Position numbers and translations under genes: made by a program
Origin: Actinomycetes bacterium
GTDB taxonomy: Bacteria > Actinomycetota > Acidimicrobiia > Acidimicrobiales > Ilumatobacteraceae
NCBI GenBank assembly: GCA_029782355.1
Contig: JAKOUY010000016.1
Span: forward strand, 62,001 to 126,000
Reading direction: 5' to 3'
DNA: 64,000 nucleotides
Notes under the pieces: generated by a model
The model's input: only the letters and a program-made list of their open reading frames with translations
Told to the model about the DNA's origin: nothing
Databases searched by the model: none
Shown: in pieces, positions 60,283-64,000 of the stretch
Layout: each line of letters begins with the position of its first letter
Numbering within the stretch: position 1 is the first letter of the stretch

Positions 60283-60996
60283 TCACCGCCACGCGGTGAT
60301 GGTGTCCAGCATCGACTGGACGAGCTCCTCGACCCCGGTCACGTCGATGGCACTGACGCGCCGCACCGACTCCAGGCTGGGCAGGGGGAGCGACGGGATG
60401 GGCGAATCGAGCCCCTCGAATGCCCGCCACTCGTCGGTGGCGAACGGGTCGACGGCGGGGGCCGGCGGCGCCGGGCGTGGCACCGGTGCGGGCCGACCGG
60501 GCACTGACCGGCCGGCGGTGGCCAGTGCGGCCCGGCCGCGACGCGGCGCGCCCTCGGCGCAGCGCCAGGCGACGATCAGCTCCGGGCGGCCGGCCAGCTC
60601 CTCGGCCAGCGTCAGCAGGGCGGCGATGGCGTGCTTGCACGGATCGTCCCAGTCCGGGCAGGTGCAGCTGACCATCAGCTCGGAGGCGTCGGGGACCAGT
60701 CGGGTCATCTCGGCGCGGTACCCGGCCGGGTCGGTGACGTCGCCGGGCGGGGTCACGGTGGGCACGGCGACCACCACCCGGTAGGGCTCGGCCCGGCTGC
60801 CGCTGACGACGGCCTCGCACACCCCGGTCTGCACGGTCAGGCGGGTCACTGCCCGCTGCCCGGCGTACGCCTTGCCGCGCCGGAACCGGTTGGGGTCGGC
60901 CATGCCCGCCACGGCCACGGACAACAGGGTGGCCGCCAGCTTGCCCACCGGATGGGCCTCGCGCCGGAAGGCGCCGGGAATCAGGACCACGCTCAT
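60283..60996 (-). CDS. SWIM zinc-finger protein
   Basis: A 237-aa protein with the SWIM pattern CxCx(n)CxH: MVSCTCPDWDDPCKHAIAAL (Cys111, Cys113, Cys120, His122). The N-terminus has RFRRGKAYAGQRAV and VVSGSRAEPYRVVV, common in SWIM partners of SNF2 proteins. It lies 7 bp after the SNF2 gene and probably binds DNA or the helicase. Confidence 0.85.
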   Translation of the reverse strand: MSVVLIPGAFRREAHPVGKLAATLLSVAVAGMADPNRFRRGKAYAGQRAVTRLTVQTGVCEAVVSGSRAEPYRVVVAVPTVTPPGDVTDPAGYRAEMTRLVPDASELMVSCTCPDWDDPCKHAIAALLTLAEELAGRPELIVAWRCAEGAPRRGRAALATAGRSVPGRPAPVPRPAPPAPAVDPFATDEWRAFEGLDSPIPSLPLPSLESVRRVSAIDVTGVEELVQSMLDTITAWR

Positions 60997-61003
60997 CGCC
61001 GGA

Positions 61004-63946
61004 TCACCGCTCCAGCACGACCAGCTCGCGCAACTCGTCGGTGCTCAGCTCGCTGAGCCAGGCCTCGCCGGTCGTGCCGACCACGGCGTCGGCCAGCGCC
61101 CGCTTGTCGGTGATTAGGGCGTCGATCTTCTCCTCCACGGTGCCCTGGCACACCAGCTTGTGGACGAACACGGCCTGCTGCTGGCCGATGCGCCAGGCCC
61201 GGTCCGTGGCCTGGTCCTCGACCGCCGGGTTCCACCAGCGGTCGTAGTGCACCACCCGCGATGCCGCGGTGAGGTTCAGGCCGGTGCCGCCGGCCTTCAG
61301 CGAGACCAGCAGCAGCGACCCGCCCCGACCGTCCTGGAAGCGCTCGACCATCCGGTCACGCTGGGCCTTCGAGACACCGCCGTGCAGGAACGGGGTCTGC
61401 AACCCGAGCTGCTCGGAGAGGTGGCGCTGCAGCAGCAGTCCCATCTCCCGGAACTGGGTGAACACCAGGGCTTGCTCGCCGGCATCGAGCAGGTCGGCCA
61501 CCAGCTCGTCGAAGCGGGCCAGCTTGCCCGAGCGTCCGGCGAGGCGCGAGCCGTCGCCCAAGGCGTGGGCCGGGTGGTTGCAGATCTGCTTGAGGCGGGT
61601 CAGCGCGGCCAGCACGAGGCCGCGGCGGCGCATGCCGGTGGCGGCTCGGGCGTCGGCCAGCAGTTGATCGACGACCTGCTGGTAGAGGTGGGCCTGCTCG
61701 TGGGTCAGCGGCGCCCAGGCGACCTGTTCGATCTTGTCGGGCAGGTCCGGCACCAGCGTGCGGTCGGCTTTCGTGCGCCGGAGCAGGAACGGGGCGGTGA
61801 GCCGGCGGAGCCGAGCCGCGGCCTCGACGTCGCGGTTGCGCTCGATCGGCGTGGCGTAACGCCGGCGGAACTCGGCCGCCCCGCCCAGCAGCCCGGGCGC
61901 CACGGTGTGCAGGATCGACCACAGCTCGCTGAGCCGGTTCTCGACGGGTGTCCCGGTGAGGGCGATGCGCTGACCGGCCGGCAGGGTGCGCATCGCCCGC
62001 GCCGTGCGAGTGTCGGCGTTCTTGATCGCCTGGGCTTCGTCGAAGACCACGGTGGACCATGGTTGGGCGGCGAGGTGGGCGATGTCCCGCGTCGCCACCT
62101 GGTAGGTGGTGACCACCAGGTCGTGCAGGCCGACGGCGTCGGGCAAGGTCTCGGCGTCGTGTCGGGCCCCGCCGTGGTGGACCAGGACGCGCAGCTCGGG
62201 GGCGAAGCGGGCCGCCTCGGCCTGCCAGTTGCGGACCACGCTGAGCGGACAGACCACCAGGTGCGGCCCGGCCCGACCAGCGAGGTGAGCCAGGGTGGTG
62301 GGGGTCTTGCCGAGTCCCATGTCGTCGGCCAGGCAGCCGCCGAGTCCGAGTTGGGCGAGGAACTGCAGCCACCCCAGACCGCGGCGTTGGTAGGGGCGCA
62401 GCACCGCCCGGAAGCCATCCGGTTCGACGCCCTCGGCAATGGTCTCGTCGGGGAGTCCGGCCAGCAGGTCGCCCACCCAACCGCCGGCCTCGATGGCATC
62501 GGCTGGTGAGGACTCGCCGCCGGCCGACGGGTCGGTGTCGTGCTGGGCTCCGAGTTCGGCGGCGAGGGTCAGGAGTGCCAGGGGCGACAGCTCGGCGTGG
62601 TCGGAGCGGTGGCGGTCGAGGCGCTCCAAGGCTCGGCGGGCGTCGGCCCGGTCGACCTGCACCCATCGCCCGCCGACTTGCAGCAGGTTCGCCGCGCCGG
62701 CGGCGATGCGCGCCAGCGCCGACTCGTCCACCGCCTCGCCGTCGACGACCGCTTGCCAGTGCACGAGGGCGGTGGCGTTGAACCGCCCGGATCCCTGGCC
62801 CTGCGGTTGAGCCGTGCCCCGGGCCGCCGGCCGGCGGCGGGCCAAGGCCTCGGGGACCACCAGGCGCACGCCGTGACGCTCCAGCGCCTCGGTGGCTTCG
62901 AGAACGGCGGCGGCGGCGTCGAGGTCGACCATGGGGTCGCCGGACTGCAGCCAACCGGCCAACTGGCTCACGGCGCCGGTCACGACCTGCTCCGCCGCGT
63001 CGAGGTGCGCGGTGAGCACGTCGAGGAATCGCGGCTGGCGGGCGACGGCCAGGGCTGCGGCACCGCCCTCGCGCACGTCGGCCGCGGTGCACCACCTCCC
63101 GCGATCGTCGGCGTCGACGACCTCCAGTGTCAGCGGCCAACGCGGCGCGGCCTCGGCCTGATCGGGGTCGGGGGGATCGGCGTCGACCGCGCCGTCGACC
63201 GTGCCGTCGACCGTGCGGGCGTCGACATCCGCGGCGGTGTCCGGCAGGGCCAGGCGCAGGCGGGTCTCCAGCACGGGGATCCCCTCGGCCCGCTGGTGGG
63301 CGTGGTGCAGGGCCTGGGCGATGTCGGCCAGCTCGGCGTCGAGGTGGCCGGGGGCGACGAACGACGCCGACGGTTGAGCGAGCGCACCGGACACCAACCG
63401 CAGCGCCCGCTGCCGGCCATGGCCGAGGTGGGTCGGTCGGTAGTGCAGGGTGGTCAGGGCGGTGCGCGCCACGGCGTCGACCACGGTGGCCAGGACCTCG
63501 CCCGGGACCACGGGCCCCAGCGCGGCGACCACCGGGGGCATGGCGGCGAACAGCTCGGCCGCGGCCTCGAGGTCGGCGCCGAGCGGCAACCAGCGCGCCG
63601 CCCACACCGTCGGGCGGGTGTTGGCCAGCAGCGGCACGATCCGCCCGGTGCGCACCAGCGAGGCGGCATAGCGATGCAGGGCGACGAACCAGGCCAGCGA
63701 CGGGCTGGGCTCCCCGGTGAAGCTGCGCTGCTGCCCGAGCACCGCCAGCGCCTCGGGTGCCAGGCGCTGGGCGACGACCTCCACCGTGCCGTGGGGCAGC
63801 GCGGCCTTCACCACCCGGAACCCGAGGCTGCTCATCCCGGAGGCGCCGGCCCGCAGCGACATCGCCAGGCGGCGGTCCGGTTGCCAGGCCAGGGCCTCGC
63901 CGTCCAGCCAGCTCAGCTGCAGACCGGGCGTCGACGAGGCGGACAC
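61004..63946 (-). CDS. SNF2-family ATPase/helicase
   Basis: A 980-aa Swi2/Snf2 protein. The N-terminal half (about 1-450) is the bacterial SNF2-associated region. Then come DDMGLGKTPTTLAHLAG (motif I, about residue 540), VVFDEAQAIKN (DEAQ box, about 637), LTGTPVENRLSELWS and, in the C-terminal lobe, SLKAGGTGLNL and QATDRAWRIGQ. GTG 63946 starts it. It translocates on double-stranded DNA or remodels protein-DNA complexes, probably with the adjacent SWIM protein. The 54 bp beyond it show nothing definite. Confidence 0.92.
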   Translation of the reverse strand: MSASSTPGLQLSWLDGEALAWQPDRRLAMSLRAGASGMSSLGFRVVKAALPHGTVEVVAQRLAPEALAVLGQQRSFTGEPSPSLAWFVALHRYAASLVRTGRIVPLLANTRPTVWAARWLPLGADLEAAAELFAAMPPVVAALGPVVPGEVLATVVDAVARTALTTLHYRPTHLGHGRQRALRLVSGALAQPSASFVAPGHLDAELADIAQALHHAHQRAEGIPVLETRLRLALPDTAADVDARTVDGTVDGAVDADPPDPDQAEAAPRWPLTLEVVDADDRGRWCTAADVREGGAAALAVARQPRFLDVLTAHLDAAEQVVTGAVSQLAGWLQSGDPMVDLDAAAAVLEATEALERHGVRLVVPEALARRRPAARGTAQPQGQGSGRFNATALVHWQAVVDGEAVDESALARIAAGAANLLQVGGRWVQVDRADARRALERLDRHRSDHAELSPLALLTLAAELGAQHDTDPSAGGESSPADAIEAGGWVGDLLAGLPDETIAEGVEPDGFRAVLRPYQRRGLGWLQFLAQLGLGGCLADDMGLGKTPTTLAHLAGRAGPHLVVCPLSVVRNWQAEAARFAPELRVLVHHGGARHDAETLPDAVGLHDLVVTTYQVATRDIAHLAAQPWSTVVFDEAQAIKNADTRTARAMRTLPAGQRIALTGTPVENRLSELWSILHTVAPGLLGGAAEFRRRYATPIERNRDVEAAARLRRLTAPFLLRRTKADRTLVPDLPDKIEQVAWAPLTHEQAHLYQQVVDQLLADARAATGMRRRGLVLAALTRLKQICNHPAHALGDGSRLAGRSGKLARFDELVADLLDAGEQALVFTQFREMGLLLQRHLSEQLGLQTPFLHGGVSKAQRDRMVERFQDGRGGSLLLVSLKAGGTGLNLTAASRVVHYDRWWNPAVEDQATDRAWRIGQQQAVFVHKLVCQGTVEEKIDALITDKRALADAVVGTTGEAWLSELSTDELRELVVLER

Positions 63947-64000
63947 CCCCGCCAGTCTACGGGCGGGGAGCGCGCCGGTTCCGGGGGTCAGTCGGCGGCC

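Noticed and set aside
63947-64000. 3' end of another minus-strand gene at the window edge
   Set aside because: A TGA in reverse at 63988-63990 could be a stop, but only four codons remain, too few to support a gene.

Overview
The window is one contig segment of a very GC-rich actinobacterium. Features pointing that way are a HAIR/HspR-controlled dnaK-grpE-dnaJ-hspR operon, a Ddn-type (F420-family) reductase, Thr-rich linkers in exported proteins, frequent GTG starts and many 4-nt ATGA/GTGA gene overlaps. A lineage near Acidimicrobiia is my inference from overall style and was not tested. There is no rRNA, tRNA, IS element, phage gene or CRISPR array.

Layout. 0-6 kb: end of a homocysteine methyltransferase-like gene, a probable 2OG-Fe(II) oxygenase, a LysM lipoprotein, a polyprenyl diphosphate synthase, xseB-xseA, rmuC and a Ddn-like reductase. 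6-16 kb: a small ECF sigma factor with a membrane partner, an ABC exporter, a secreted TAP-like peptidase, a beta-carbonic anhydrase, an OafA-type acyltransferase, a helical unknown and a free-standing cyclic-nucleotide-binding domain. 16-24 kb: a membrane Fe-S (EtfD/Hdr-like) reductase, phosphoglycerate mutase, two tandem glycosyltransferases, an ACT protein and a DAO-family oxidoreductase. 24-29 kb: a tight run PhoD - PAP2 - DUF1206 - PAP2 - lipid kinase. 29-34 kb: the heat-shock operon.

34.5-53.9 kb is the most interesting part. It is an accessory catabolic island with two Rieske oxygenases, two TRZ/ATZ-type amidohydrolases, four VOC-fold proteins (two with His-His-Glu metal sites), an MDR reductase, a SAM methyltransferase, a complete BMP-type ABC importer, a HyuA/HyuB ATP-dependent hydantoinase/oxoprolinase pair, a cupin and a GntR/FCD regulator. 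Two near-identical operators (perfect ATGGTC-A-GACCAT palindrome plus CAGTCCA) stand in front of the two main oppositely directed operons, at 37.05 kb and 53.98 kb, so both are probably controlled by the GntR protein encoded between them. The parts suggest import, oxidation, hydrolytic deamination and ATP-driven opening of a cyclic amide or N-heterocycle. The substrate cannot be read from the sequence, and I recognise no described pathway with this gene set.

54-59 kb: an OmpR-type two-component system, a lipoprotein, ApbE flavin transferase, a ferric-reductase-like cytochrome and a second Gly/Gln-rich lipoprotein, probably an extracytoplasmic redox module. A GC-rich minisatellite and a hairpin follow. 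59.4-64 kb: a short-chain dehydrogenase, a SWIM zinc-finger protein and an SNF2-family ATPase.
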